A stretch of 40,259 nt of DNA from Lachnospiraceae bacterium (GCA_024691145.1 JAILNW010000052.1:1-40259), one strand, 5' to 3'. Shown: positions 17,016 to 26,354, numbered from the stretch's first letter. The notes: generated by a model not told the origin, from the letters alone. Made by a program: numbers and translations.

Positions 17016-19649
17016 ATGGGCGGAAAGTTTTCTAAAAAGTTCTATTTGGGAGCAGGTTCTATAACGGCATTAGTTATAGCTGCTATTGTAGGAATAGCAA
17101 TTGGAACTAATGGTGATAAAAAAGCCAAGGCGGGTAATTCAACTTCAACAGTAACTAATAATGGTACTATGATGCAGGGATTTGAATGGTATCTTGATGC
17201 AGATGGTACACACTGGGCAAACCTTGAAAGTAAAGCAAGTGAACTAGCTAATGCAGGAATCACTTCAATGTGGTTACCACCAGCATATAAAGGTGCAAAT
17301 GGTGGCAATGATGTAGGATATGGCGTATATGACTTATACGATTTAGGCGAATTTGAACAGAAGGGTTCAGTAAGAACAAAGTATGGTACAAAAGCTGAAT
17401 ATCTTTCACTTATAGATGCTTTACATAACAATGGCATTCAGGTATATGCAGATATCGTTCTTAATCATAAGGGTGGTGCAGATGCTAAGGCAAATGTTTC
17501 AGCATATAAAGTAAATGGCTGGTCAAGAGGAACTGATGCATCTGGAGCTTATACAATTGGTGCATGGTGTGTATTTAATTTCCCAGGACGTAATGGACAG
17601 TATTCAACATTCACATGGGATGCAAGCTGTTTTGACGGCGTTGACTGGGATGATAACAAAGGAGAAAGTGCAGTATTCAGATTCGCAGATAAAGGCTGGG
17701 ACTGGGAAGTAGATACTGAAAATGGAAATTATGACTACCTTATGTATGCAGATATAGATTTTGACAGTTCAAAGGTTATTAATGAACTTACTAACTGGGG
17801 TACTTGGTATGTTAACACAGCAAATCTTGATGGATTCAGACTTGATGCTGTTAAGCATATAAAGTTTAGTTTCTATAAGAACTGGTTAACTGATGTAAGA
17901 AATAACACTGGCAAGGAATTATTCTCAGTAGGTGAGTATTGGACACAGGATCTTGGAAGATTAAATAATTATCTTAATGTAACTAGCGGAACAACATCAC
18001 TTTTCGATGTACCACTTCATTACAACTTTGAGTCAGCAGCTAATGGCTCTGGCGGATATGATATGCAGACACTTTTTAATAATACACTCGTTAAGAGTTC
18101 ACCAACACTTGCTGTAACATTTGTAGAAAATCATGATTCACAGCCAGGACAGTCATTACAGTCAACTGTAGCAGCATGGTTTAAACCACTTGCATATACA
18201 GCAATACTTACAAGAGAAGGCGGATATCCATGTGTATTCTATGGAGACTATTATGGAACTAATGATGGACAGATATCTTCATCTAAGGCAGTAATTGATA
18301 AGATTCTTGCAGCAAGAAAAGATTATGCATATGGTACACAGTATGATTACATTAATGATTCAAATATAATTGGCTGGACAAGAGAAGGTGATTCTGCTCA
18401 TGCTAATTCAGGTCTTGCAGCTCTTATAACAGACGGAGCAGGCGGAACAAAGAGAATGTATGTAGGAACTTCACATGCAGGAGAACAGTGGAAAGATATA
18501 ACTGGCAACAAGTTAGAAACAGTAACAATTGGAAGTGATGGATATGGTACATTTTCTGTAAATGGCGGATCACATTCTATATGGGTTTTAAGCTCAGGCA
18601 ATGATGATGACGATGACGACGATGATAACTTAGATCCAGTTGCTAAGATTTTCTACTACAATGCAAACGGATGGAGTAATCCATATATTCACTACTGTGT
18701 TGACGGTTCTACATGGACTACAGCACCTGGTGTTAAGATGACTACTACTTCAAACAGCAACTACTACTATTATGAAATCGACCTTGGAACTGCCAGCAAA
18801 GTAACTACTTGCTACAACAATGGAAGCGGTTCATGGGACAGCAATAATGGTTCAAATTATGTAATTAAGAAAGGTATCTATACTGTTAAGAATGGTAATA
18901 TCTCAAGCGGAGCTCCAAATGGAGTTACTGTAGCAACTGTAACAGCAGCACCAACAGCAGAACCAACAGCAACACCAACTGAGACACCAACAGTGGCACC
19001 AACAGTAGCGCCAACAGTAGCACCAACACCAGAGCCAACAGTAACACCAACTGAGACACCTTCAGGCAATGAGGTAACAGTATATTACTATAATTCAAAT
19101 TCATGGAGCAATGTAAATATTCACTACTGCCCAACAGGAGGAAACTGGACAACAGTTCCTGGTATGGCTATGACAGCATATGGTAATGGATATTACAGCT
19201 ACACAATAGATCTTGGTACTGCAACGGGAGCAACAGTATGCTTCAATAATGGCAGCAGCTGGGACAGCAACAATGGAGCTAATTACACAGTAGGAACTGG
19301 TGTATATACAATAAAGAATAAGACAGTAACAGCAACAGAGCCAGATGGTGGAAACAATACAACTACTAATGAAGTAACAGTATATTATTATAATTCAAGC
19401 TCATGGAGCAATGTTTATATCCACTATTGTCCAAATGGAGGCAGCTGGACAAGTGTTCCTGGTGTTAAGATGACTAAGTATAGCGGAAAGTATTATGCTT
19501 ACACAATAGACCTTGGAAGTGCAACAGGAGCAACAGTATGCTTTAATAATGGCAGCGGTAAGTGGGACAGCAATAATGGATCAAACTACACAGTAGGAAC
19601 TGGATCATATACAGTTAAGAATGGATCAGTAACTGCAACAGCACCATGA
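17016..19649 (+). CDS. Secreted GH13 alpha-amylase with three C-terminal CBM25/CBM53-like modules (amylase 2)
   Basis: DIVLNHKGGADA, GFRLDAVKH, VGEYW, FVENHDSQ; three modules (YYNANGWSNPYIHYCVDG.., YYYNSNSWSNVNIHYCPTGG.., YYYNSSSWSNVYIHYCPNGG..); poly-Asp and PT-rich linkers; RBS ggagg at 17001-17005 favours ATG 17016. Confidence 0.93.
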   Translation: MGGKFSKKFYLGAGSITALVIAAIVGIAIGTNGDKKAKAGNSTSTVTNNGTMMQGFEWYLDADGTHWANLESKASELANAGITSMWLPPAYKGANGGNDVGYGVYDLYDLGEFEQKGSVRTKYGTKAEYLSLIDALHNNGIQVYADIVLNHKGGADAKANVSAYKVNGWSRGTDASGAYTIGAWCVFNFPGRNGQYSTFTWDASCFDGVDWDDNKGESAVFRFADKGWDWEVDTENGNYDYLMYADIDFDSSKVINELTNWGTWYVNTANLDGFRLDAVKHIKFSFYKNWLTDVRNNTGKELFSVGEYWTQDLGRLNNYLNVTSGTTSLFDVPLHYNFESAANGSGGYDMQTLFNNTLVKSSPTLAVTFVENHDSQPGQSLQSTVAAWFKPLAYTAILTREGGYPCVFYGDYYGTNDGQISSSKAVIDKILAARKDYAYGTQYDYINDSNIIGWTREGDSAHANSGLAALITDGAGGTKRMYVGTSHAGEQWKDITGNKLETVTIGSDGYGTFSVNGGSHSIWVLSSGNDDDDDDDDNLDPVAKIFYYNANGWSNPYIHYCVDGSTWTTAPGVKMTTTSNSNYYYYEIDLGTASKVTTCYNNGSGSWDSNNGSNYVIKKGIYTVKNGNISSGAPNGVTVATVTAAPTAEPTATPTETPTVAPTVAPTVAPTPEPTVTPTETPSGNEVTVYYYNSNSWSNVNIHYCPTGGNWTTVPGMAMTAYGNGYYSYTIDLGTATGATVCFNNGSSWDSNNGANYTVGTGVYTIKNKTVTATEPDGGNNTTTNEVTVYYYNSSSWSNVYIHYCPNGGSWTSVPGVKMTKYSGKYYAYTIDLGSATGATVCFNNGSGKWDSNNGSNYTVGTGSYTVKNGSVTATAP

Positions 19650-19683
19650 TAAATATGTTAATAAGTTAATAAATACTAATGAT

Positions 19684-19721
19684 AAAGAAGGGGAATTGCA
19701 GAAATGCAGTTCCTCTTTATT
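19684..19721 (+). terminator. Terminator-like hairpin
   Basis: aaagaaggggaattgca-gaaa-tgcagttcctcttt, then ttta. Confidence 0.7.
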
Positions 19722-19770
19722 TACATTAATTACCAGTTAACGAAAATGTTACGAAAATGTAATAAAAATA

Positions 19771-19799
19771 TTGAAATAATGAATAGATAGTGATATAAT
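19771..19799 (+). promoter_or_regulatory. Promoter of amylase 3
   Basis: TTGAAA -17 bp- TATAAT with TGA extended -10. Confidence 0.65.
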
Positions 19800-19901
19800 A
19801 AATTTAGCGGAAAAAATGAGACTTCGGTGTATGTATAAGGTTCTATTAGCTCAGATAATTGGGGGATTATCTGATTGACTATGTGAGGAGGAATGTTATA
19901 T

Positions 19902-22184
19902 ATGGGCAGAAAGAAAGTTTCGAAGAAGTTATTAATTGGCGCAGGAACAACTGTTGTAATGGCATCAGCCGTAATCGTAGCAACATCTGTAATGTCTAAC
20001 GATGATAAAAAGTCTAAAGCAGGTACAGCAACATCAACTAATGGTGTTATGTTACAGGCATTCGAGTGGGACACAACATATGACGGCTCACATTGGAATA
20101 CACTTGCTGCTAATGCAGAGGAACTGGCAGAGGCAGGCTTCACATCTTTATGGCTTCCACCAGCATACAAAGGAAATGCAGGAAAATATGATGTTGGTTA
20201 TGGAGCATATGACTTATATGATTTAGGAGAATTTGATCAGAAAGGAACAGTTAGAACAAAGTATGGAACAAAAGCAGAGTATCTTTCATTAATTGATACA
20301 TTGCATGATAATAACATACAGGCATATGCTGATATTGTTCTAAATCATAAAGGTGGTGCAGATGCAAAGCAGACTGTAAGTGCTTATAAAGTATATGACA
20401 GTAACAGATCATATAATGAATCTGGAGCATATAGTATAGGAGCATGGTGTGTATTTAACTTCCCTGGACGTAATGGACAGTATTCTACATTCACATGGGA
20501 CGCAAGCTGTTTTGATGGCGTAGACTGGGATGATACTGGCAAAACAAGTGGAATATTCAGATTTGCAAATAAAGGCTGGGACTGGCAGGTTGACGGAGAC
20601 AATGGTAACTATGACTACCTTATGTGTGCAGATATTGATTTTGACAACACTTCAGTAGTAAATGAATTAAAAACATGGGGCGAGTGGTATGTAAATACAG
20701 CAAACCTTGACGGATTCAGACTTGATGCTGTAAAGCATATCAAGTTCACATTTTATAATGATTGGCTTACAACTGTAAGAGCCAATACAGGAAAAGATTT
20801 ATTCTCAGTAGGTGAGTACTCGAGCCAGGATGTAAGCAGACTTAATGCATATCTTAATGTTACTAATGGTGCAACATCATTATTTGATGTTCCTCTTCAT
20901 TATAATTTTTATTCAGCATCTAATAGTTCAGGAAATTATGACATGAAAACATTATTTAACAATACACTTGTAAGTTCAGCACCAATGCTTGCTGTAACAT
21001 TTGTTGATAACCATGATTCACAGCCAGGACAGTCACTTGAATCAACAGTAGCAGGATGGTTTAAACCACTTGCATATACAGCAATACTTACAAGAGAAAG
21101 TGGATATCCTTGTGTATTCTATGGAGATTATTATGGAACTGCTGATGGCAGAATAAGTTCATATAAGAGCGTTATTGATAAGATATTACTTGCAAGAAAG
21201 AATTATGCATATGGTACGCAGCATGATTACCTTAATGATGTGAATATCATAGGATGGACTAGAGAGGGTGACTCAGATCATGCTGGTTCAGGACTTGCAG
21301 CACTTATTACAGATGGTGCAGGCGGAACAAAAGACATGTATGTAGGTGCAAACCATGCAGGAGAAATATGGTATGATATTACAGGAAACATTGGAACTAG
21401 AGTGACAATCGGAAGCACAGGTTATGGTACATTTTCTGTAAATGGCGGATCTCATTCAATATGGGTACCTGAAACTCAGGGTGAGCCAGGAACTGAAAAT
21501 GATGTAACAGTATATTATTATAACAAGAGCAACTGGAGCAATGTATATATGCACTACAAGCCAAATGGAGGAAGCTGGACAACAGTACCAGGTGTAGCAA
21601 TGACTTCAGTAGGAAGTGGATACTATGCATATAACATAAGCCTTGGAACAGCAACAGGAGCAACAGTATGCTTCAACAATGGTTCAAATTCATGGGACAG
21701 CAACTATGGTTCAAACTATTATGTGGCAGCAGGCATAGCAACTATTACAAATGGTGCAATAACAACAACTGTACCTTCTGGTGTAACAGAACTTACTGGT
21801 GGCTCTGATCCAACAGCAGCACCAACAGTAGATCCAACGGTTGAACCAACAGTGGAGCCAACGGTTGAACCAACAGTTGAACCAACAGAAACTCCTTCAG
21901 GTAATACAGTAACTGTATATTATTATAATGCAAGCTCATGGAGCAATGTGTATATTCATTATTGTCCAACAGGAGGAACATGGACAACTGCACCTGGTGT
22001 AGCAATGACTTCATATGGTGACGGATACTATAGTTACACTATAGATCTTGGTTCGTCAACAGGAGCAACAGTATGCTTCAATAATGGAAGCGGATGGTGG
22101 GATTCTAATAATGGATCAAACTATTCAGTTGGAACTGGATCATACACAGTTAAGAATGGTACAGTAACAGCAACAACACCTTGA
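19902..22184 (+). CDS. Secreted GH13 alpha-amylase with two C-terminal CBM25/CBM53-like modules (amylase 3)
   Basis: DIVLNHKGGADA, GFRLDAVKH, VGEYS, FVDNHDSQ; modules YYYNKSNWSNVYMHYKPNGG.. and YYYNASSWSNVYIHYCPTGG..; PTVEPT linker; RBS gaggagg favours ATG 19902. Confidence 0.93.
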   Translation: MGRKKVSKKLLIGAGTTVVMASAVIVATSVMSNDDKKSKAGTATSTNGVMLQAFEWDTTYDGSHWNTLAANAEELAEAGFTSLWLPPAYKGNAGKYDVGYGAYDLYDLGEFDQKGTVRTKYGTKAEYLSLIDTLHDNNIQAYADIVLNHKGGADAKQTVSAYKVYDSNRSYNESGAYSIGAWCVFNFPGRNGQYSTFTWDASCFDGVDWDDTGKTSGIFRFANKGWDWQVDGDNGNYDYLMCADIDFDNTSVVNELKTWGEWYVNTANLDGFRLDAVKHIKFTFYNDWLTTVRANTGKDLFSVGEYSSQDVSRLNAYLNVTNGATSLFDVPLHYNFYSASNSSGNYDMKTLFNNTLVSSAPMLAVTFVDNHDSQPGQSLESTVAGWFKPLAYTAILTRESGYPCVFYGDYYGTADGRISSYKSVIDKILLARKNYAYGTQHDYLNDVNIIGWTREGDSDHAGSGLAALITDGAGGTKDMYVGANHAGEIWYDITGNIGTRVTIGSTGYGTFSVNGGSHSIWVPETQGEPGTENDVTVYYYNKSNWSNVYMHYKPNGGSWTTVPGVAMTSVGSGYYAYNISLGTATGATVCFNNGSNSWDSNYGSNYYVAAGIATITNGAITTTVPSGVTELTGGSDPTAAPTVDPTVEPTVEPTVEPTVEPTETPSGNTVTVYYYNASSWSNVYIHYCPTGGTWTTAPGVAMTSYGDGYYSYTIDLGSSTGATVCFNNGSGWWDSNNGSNYSVGTGSYTVKNGTVTATTP

Positions 22185-22199
22185 TTAAATAAATAACAG

Positions 22200-22234
22200 A
22201 GAGCCATAGTCTTAAATGATTATGGCTCTTTTTT
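22200..22234 (+). terminator. Rho-independent terminator
   Basis: agagccata-gtcttaaatgat-tatggctct-tttt; lies between convergent genes. Confidence 0.85.
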
Positions 22235-22239
22235 AAAGT

Positions 22240-22911
22240 TTATTTTAAAAATATTATAAGAATAAGTACAATAATGATAATGAAAAGTACAAGTTTATAA
22301 AACTTATTTTTGTTAGAAGATATATTATCCTTAATAACAGGAAATGTATAAAGTTCAATGTCAGGTTTTATCTTCTTAATGATCTCTGATATATAGAGAA
22401 CACTAGGCTTATATAATTCAACCACTTCGTTGGTCTTTTCCTCTCGGCTGTCATTAGTTATACAATAGTTAGTTGCCTTTGCAATATCATCCTTCATATT
22501 GTCGATAAGATTATCATATACAGACTTTGCAAGGAAAAACTTATAATCAATATCTGTAATAGCATTAATGGAATCCATCATATGTTCAGAATAGGCAATC
22601 TCTTTGTTCAGAAGCATAGCAACATTGTAGGAAGTTACATTAGCAGGAGTTGCATCTGCTTCACACAATAATCTGAAATATAATGAGGCCTCTTTAAAGT
22701 TTTTGATTCTTAGGGCATTGGTTGCAAGAACCCAGTAGGAATCAAGCCTGTTCCTATCGTTAAGATTCTCATCAGGAGTAACATCCTTAGCATCTTTTAT
22801 ATTAAAAATCGTTTTACAGTACTTACATCTGGCATTAACGGTGTTAGTTGTGACTTCCAATAAAGTACCACAGCCAGGACATGTAACAATTTTAATGATT
22901 GTATTTATCAT
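22240..22911 (-). CDS. Zinc-ribbon protein with C-terminal transmembrane tail
   Basis: N-terminal CPGCG...CKYC zinc ribbon, helical central region, C-terminal FYKLVLFIIIIVLILIIFLK helix; only convincing minus-strand gene. Confidence 0.8.
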   Translation of the reverse strand: MINTIIKIVTCPGCGTLLEVTTNTVNARCKYCKTIFNIKDAKDVTPDENLNDRNRLDSYWVLATNALRIKNFKEASLYFRLLCEADATPANVTSYNVAMLLNKEIAYSEHMMDSINAITDIDYKFFLAKSVYDNLIDNMKDDIAKATNYCITNDSREEKTNEVVELYKPSVLYISEIIKKIKPDIELYTFPVIKDNISSNKNKFYKLVLFIIIIVLILIIFLK

Positions 22912-22935
22912 AGCAAATCCCCCTTTTCATTTAAA

Positions 22936-23290
22936 TGCTCGGCAGGATACCCCTACTTCTATAAGTCGGGGAGGAATGTGGTTAGGCATTACCCTGCTTC
23001 CTCATTTTGTTTGATATATGGCGGGATTTATGCTGTAAGCCGGCTCCCGCCTAGCCGTAGTGTAGCCTTCGCCAATGTTATCCTGTGGTTTATGCATAAG
23101 CAACACTGTTCCTACCCATCAGAACTGTTTAATCACTTACCGCAGAGCTGCGGATTAGGCTATACGTCCGCAGGTGCCTATATATTCACAGGTAACGTAG
23201 TGCCCGAAGCACTTAGGCTAGTCAACCAGGCTTTTGCAAGCCCCCACTTCTAAGATAGCAAAACTATCGTAAATGGTGGGTTGTTGACAA
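22936..23290. ncRNA. GC-richer, hairpin-rich intergenic island; candidate structured RNA or remnant of an IS200/IS605-like (TnpB omega-RNA-type) element
   Basis: Sharp composition change versus AT-rich flanks; hairpins cccctacttctataagtcgggg (22950-22971), ggcggga..tcccgcc, ccgcagagctgcgg, gcggattaggctatacgtccgc, gtgcccgaagcac, and cccccacttctaagatagcaaaactatcgtaaatggtggg (23241-23280) followed by ttgttgac. Confidence 0.5.
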
Positions 23291-23378
23291 CAAACATCTT
23301 AGTATAGAGATTCTAGTTATTTTATATCACACAAAGAGAAAAATGTCAAATATAGTTACCATTTTTTTACAAACAGGG

Positions 23379-23407
23379 TTGACAAATGTAAATAAGTGTT
23401 TTAAAAT
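23379..23407 (+). promoter_or_regulatory. Promoter of CAP-domain gene
   Basis: TTGACA -17 bp- TAAAAT. Confidence 0.65.
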
Positions 23408-23461
23408 ATAAAAAGTTGTATATATATGGGTAAAATTACTAAACAGAATGGAGGCATAATT

Positions 23462-24637
23462 TTGAGAAAGTTTATGTTAAAAGGGATGTATACTGCTGCA
23501 ATAGCAAGTATGGCATTGGCACTGGTGTTCGGTACTGGCAAGAAGAGTACTGACAGCGAAGTTAAGGAAGTAACATTTATTAACGAATATTCTGCAATGA
23601 ATAGTAATTGTACTAATAATTCCGTATATTCAGACGAGGCACTTAAGGAGATACAGATAAGAATTATGGATAAGTTCAGAAAGTATTCGCTTAATGAAAC
23701 ATGTGTAATGAATCTTTTGAAGGCTAATACTCAGTATATACCAGATGTTGTTAAATTTCTGGATGAAGACAGACAGTTGCCTTCAGGTCTTCCAACACAT
23801 ATTGTAATTCCTACAGCAAAGCCAGCTGCACCAGTTATTACAACTGAAGCACCAGCAGCTACTATAGCGCCAGCAGCAGAGGCTCCTAAGACAGAAACTC
23901 CTGAGGCAATTAATGAAGAAGCCACTGTGGACAACACACAGGAAACTATTGCTCCTGATGAGGCAGCTCCGGTAACTTCGGAAGCACCAGCAGTTGAAGA
24001 AACTAAGCAGGCAGATGAGGCACAGCCTACAGAGAAACCTGTTGAGACTTTAGCTCCAGTTAAACCAGAAGTAAGTGAAGTACCAGAGGCAACTAAAGAA
24101 CCTGTAGCAGAGACTATAGCTCCAGTATCAACACCAGAACCTGTTGAGATAGCTGATGAGCCTGCCCCATTGGAAGAAACTCCAGTTGTTGAAAAGACAT
24201 ATAGCAATGGAGAATTTGTAATAAGCGAAACTCAGAAGACAATTGTTGATGAGGAGATAAAGCTTGTTAATGAATTGAGAGAGAGTAAGGGACTTAACAG
24301 ATTGACAATCAGTGACAAACTTTCAAGTACTGCACAGTACAGAGCACAGCACCTAGGTGATAATGATTATTTCTCACATTATTACAACGGAGAGAAGCAT
24401 TATAAGGTTGTTGCTGAAACTATGTATGGATACACAGGATATGGTATTGGTGAGAATATCGCATGGATCAGAGGATATTCATCAGACCAGGTTGCTGAAA
24501 CTGCCATGACTGGATTTAAGAATTCAGAAAGCCATTATGAAAACATGCTTAACGAGATCTGGAGAACAGTAGGTGTCGGTGCATATTATAAGAATGGCAA
24601 GTGGTATGTGGTTCAGATTTTTGGAACTGAAAAGTAG
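23462..24637 (+). CDS. Secreted CAP/SCP (YkwD-like) domain protein with Pro/Glu/Thr/Ala-rich central region
   Basis: C-terminal INELRESKGLNRL..SDKLSSTAQYRAQHL..NDYFSHYY...GENIAW...SESHYENMLN..WRTVGVGAYYKNGKWYVVQIFG; N-terminal signal-like helix; TTG start at 23462 has RBS ggagg 7 nt upstream. Confidence 0.85.
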   Translation: MRKFMLKGMYTAAIASMALALVFGTGKKSTDSEVKEVTFINEYSAMNSNCTNNSVYSDEALKEIQIRIMDKFRKYSLNETCVMNLLKANTQYIPDVVKFLDEDRQLPSGLPTHIVIPTAKPAAPVITTEAPAATIAPAAEAPKTETPEAINEEATVDNTQETIAPDEAAPVTSEAPAVEETKQADEAQPTEKPVETLAPVKPEVSEVPEATKEPVAETIAPVSTPEPVEIADEPAPLEETPVVEKTYSNGEFVISETQKTIVDEEIKLVNELRESKGLNRLTISDKLSSTAQYRAQHLGDNDYFSHYYNGEKHYKVVAETMYGYTGYGIGENIAWIRGYSSDQVAETAMTGFKNSESHYENMLNEIWRTVGVGAYYKNGKWYVVQIFGTEK

Positions 24638-24958
24638 AATACATAAGTAACACTTATAAATATTAATAAGAATAGTGGTTAAAAGCTTACATATATACAT
24701 TTTATTTGTGTTTTTTTGAAAAAAATCTAAAAAAAATGGATAAATATTACTATTTATCATTGACTAATTGCTTAAAACGTGGTAAATTAGTTTTGTAAGA
24801 AAAAATTGGAATAATTAGTAAAATATAGTGGATTTTTTGAAATTATATTTTCTGTAGTTACCAATTTGCAACTAGGTGAAGATATTTATATTTTCACTTG
24901 ATGTAATGTAGTTCAATCTACATATAATATAACTCAACATAAGGAGGTTCACTTATTT

Positions 24959-25261
24959 ATGAACAAAACAGAACTTGTAGCTGCAATCGCTGAGGATGCA
25001 GGATTAACTAAGAAAGATGCTGAAAACGCATTAAAAGCATTTATTAACGTTGTTTCAACTGAGATGCAGAAGGGCGAGAAAGTACAGCTTATCGGATTTG
25101 GTACTTTCGAGACTGGACACAGAGCTGCTCGTACAGGACGTAATCCACAGACTGGTGCAGAGATTAAGATCGAAGCTGCTAATGTTCCAAAATTCAAACC
25201 AGGAAAGGCTCTTAAAGACAAAGTAAATGAGAAGCCAGCTAAGAAGAGCAAAAAGAAATAA
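24959..25261 (+). CDS. hup: HU-family DNA-binding protein
   Basis: [32 protein letters not shown]...GFGTFE...[28 protein letters not shown]. Confidence 0.95.
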   Translation: MNKTELVAAIAEDAGLTKKDAENALKAFINVVSTEMQKGEKVQLIGFGTFETGHRAARTGRNPQTGAEIKIEAANVPKFKPGKALKDKVNEKPAKKSKKK

Positions 25262-25282
25262 TTGATTATAACAACTTACTAT

Positions 25283-25317
25283 AGAAATTCCCACACCTTC
25301 GGGTAGTGGGAATTTCT
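25283..25317 (+). terminator. Terminator hairpin (possibly bidirectional) after HU
   Basis: agaaattcccac-accttcgggta-gtgggaatttct, 12 bp perfect stem. Confidence 0.75.
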
Positions 25318-25341
25318 TTATATAAATATTGGAGGGAATAT

Positions 25342-26298
25342 ATGAAATTAGTATTTTTAGAAAGCAAATCTTTAGGAGAAGATATAAGTCTTGATAAATT
25401 TAATAATCTTGGGGATGTGGTGATATATGATAACACAATGCCTGAGGAAATAGAAGAGCGTATAAAGGATGCAGATATTGTTATAGCTAATAAAGCACCA
25501 TTAACAGGGGAAAGACTTAAAAATGCAGCTAATTTGAAGCTTATATGCTTAACTGCAACAGGAACAAACAATGTCGATTTTTCCTACACTAATGCCAATA
25601 ATATAGTTGTTACAAATGTTAAAGGATATTCAACTAATTCAGTTGCCCAGCATACATTTGCCATGATGTTTTATCTTCTTGAAAAATTACACCATTATGA
25701 TACATTTGTAAAGTCTGGAGAGTATGAAAATTATGAGATTTTCAGCTATTTTAATAATTATTTTTCAGAACTTTACGGAAAACGCTGGGGAATTATTGGC
25801 CTTGGAGAGATTGGCTTAACTGTTGCAAGAATTGCAAGAAGTTTTGGATGTGATGTCTGCTATTATTCCACAAGTGGAAAAAATAATAATTCAGAGTTTA
25901 ACAGAGCAGAACTGGATGAAATTCTTAAAACTTCTGATATTGTATCGGTTCATTCGCCGTTAAATGCAGATACACTTAATCTTATTGGGAAAAATGAACT
26001 TTCAATGATGAAGAAGAGTGCAATAATTATTAATGTGGGACGTGGAGGTATTATCGATGAAGCAGCCCTTGCTGAAGCGCTTAATAATGGCACAATCAGT
26101 GGCGCAGGAATTGATGTTCTTACAAAGGAGCCTATAGCTAGGGATAATCCTTTAAATGCCATTAAAGACAGTACAAAGCTTATTATTACACCTCATATGG
26201 CATGGGCTACTGTGGAGGCAAGAAAGAGGCTTATGGATGAAGTTTATGCTAATATTGAGGCATATTATGATAAAAAAGAGAGAAATGTTGTTCACTAG
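25342..26298 (+). CDS. D-isomer-specific 2-hydroxyacid dehydrogenase
   Basis: GIIGLGEIGLTVARIARSFGCDV, VHSPLNADT, IINVGRGGIIDEAALAEAL, AGIDVLTKEP; RBS ggaggg before ATG 25342. Confidence 0.92.
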   Translation: MKLVFLESKSLGEDISLDKFNNLGDVVIYDNTMPEEIEERIKDADIVIANKAPLTGERLKNAANLKLICLTATGTNNVDFSYTNANNIVVTNVKGYSTNSVAQHTFAMMFYLLEKLHHYDTFVKSGEYENYEIFSYFNNYFSELYGKRWGIIGLGEIGLTVARIARSFGCDVCYYSTSGKNNNSEFNRAELDEILKTSDIVSVHSPLNADTLNLIGKNELSMMKKSAIIINVGRGGIIDEAALAEALNNGTISGAGIDVLTKEPIARDNPLNAIKDSTKLIITPHMAWATVEARKRLMDEVYANIEAYYDKKERNVVH

Positions 26299-26325
26299 AA
26301 AGTAAATTTATGTAAAAATTTCCTA

Positions 26326-26354
26326 TTGTACTTTTTGGGATTTTTTGGTAAAAT
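26326..26354 (+). promoter_or_regulatory. Promoter of GT39-like gene
   Basis: TTGTAC -17 bp- TAAAAT with TGG extended -10. Confidence 0.55.

Noticed and set aside
18878-19152. Minus-strand ORFs (VGVTVGSGVGATVG..., LLLALVLVLLLA...)
   Set aside because: Antisense of the PT-rich linker repeats of amylase 2; low-complexity mirror translation, no RBS.
22978-23253. 91-aa + strand ORF in the GC-rich island
   Set aside because: No convincing protein family over its length and no proper RBS/ATG; strong hairpins favour RNA/DNA-level function. Only its last about 20 residues resemble a TnpB tail.
23731-24207. 158-aa minus-strand ORF, Ser/Ala/Gly/Val-rich
   Set aside because: Complement of the Pro/Glu/Thr/Ala-rich spacer of the CAP protein; compositional artefact.
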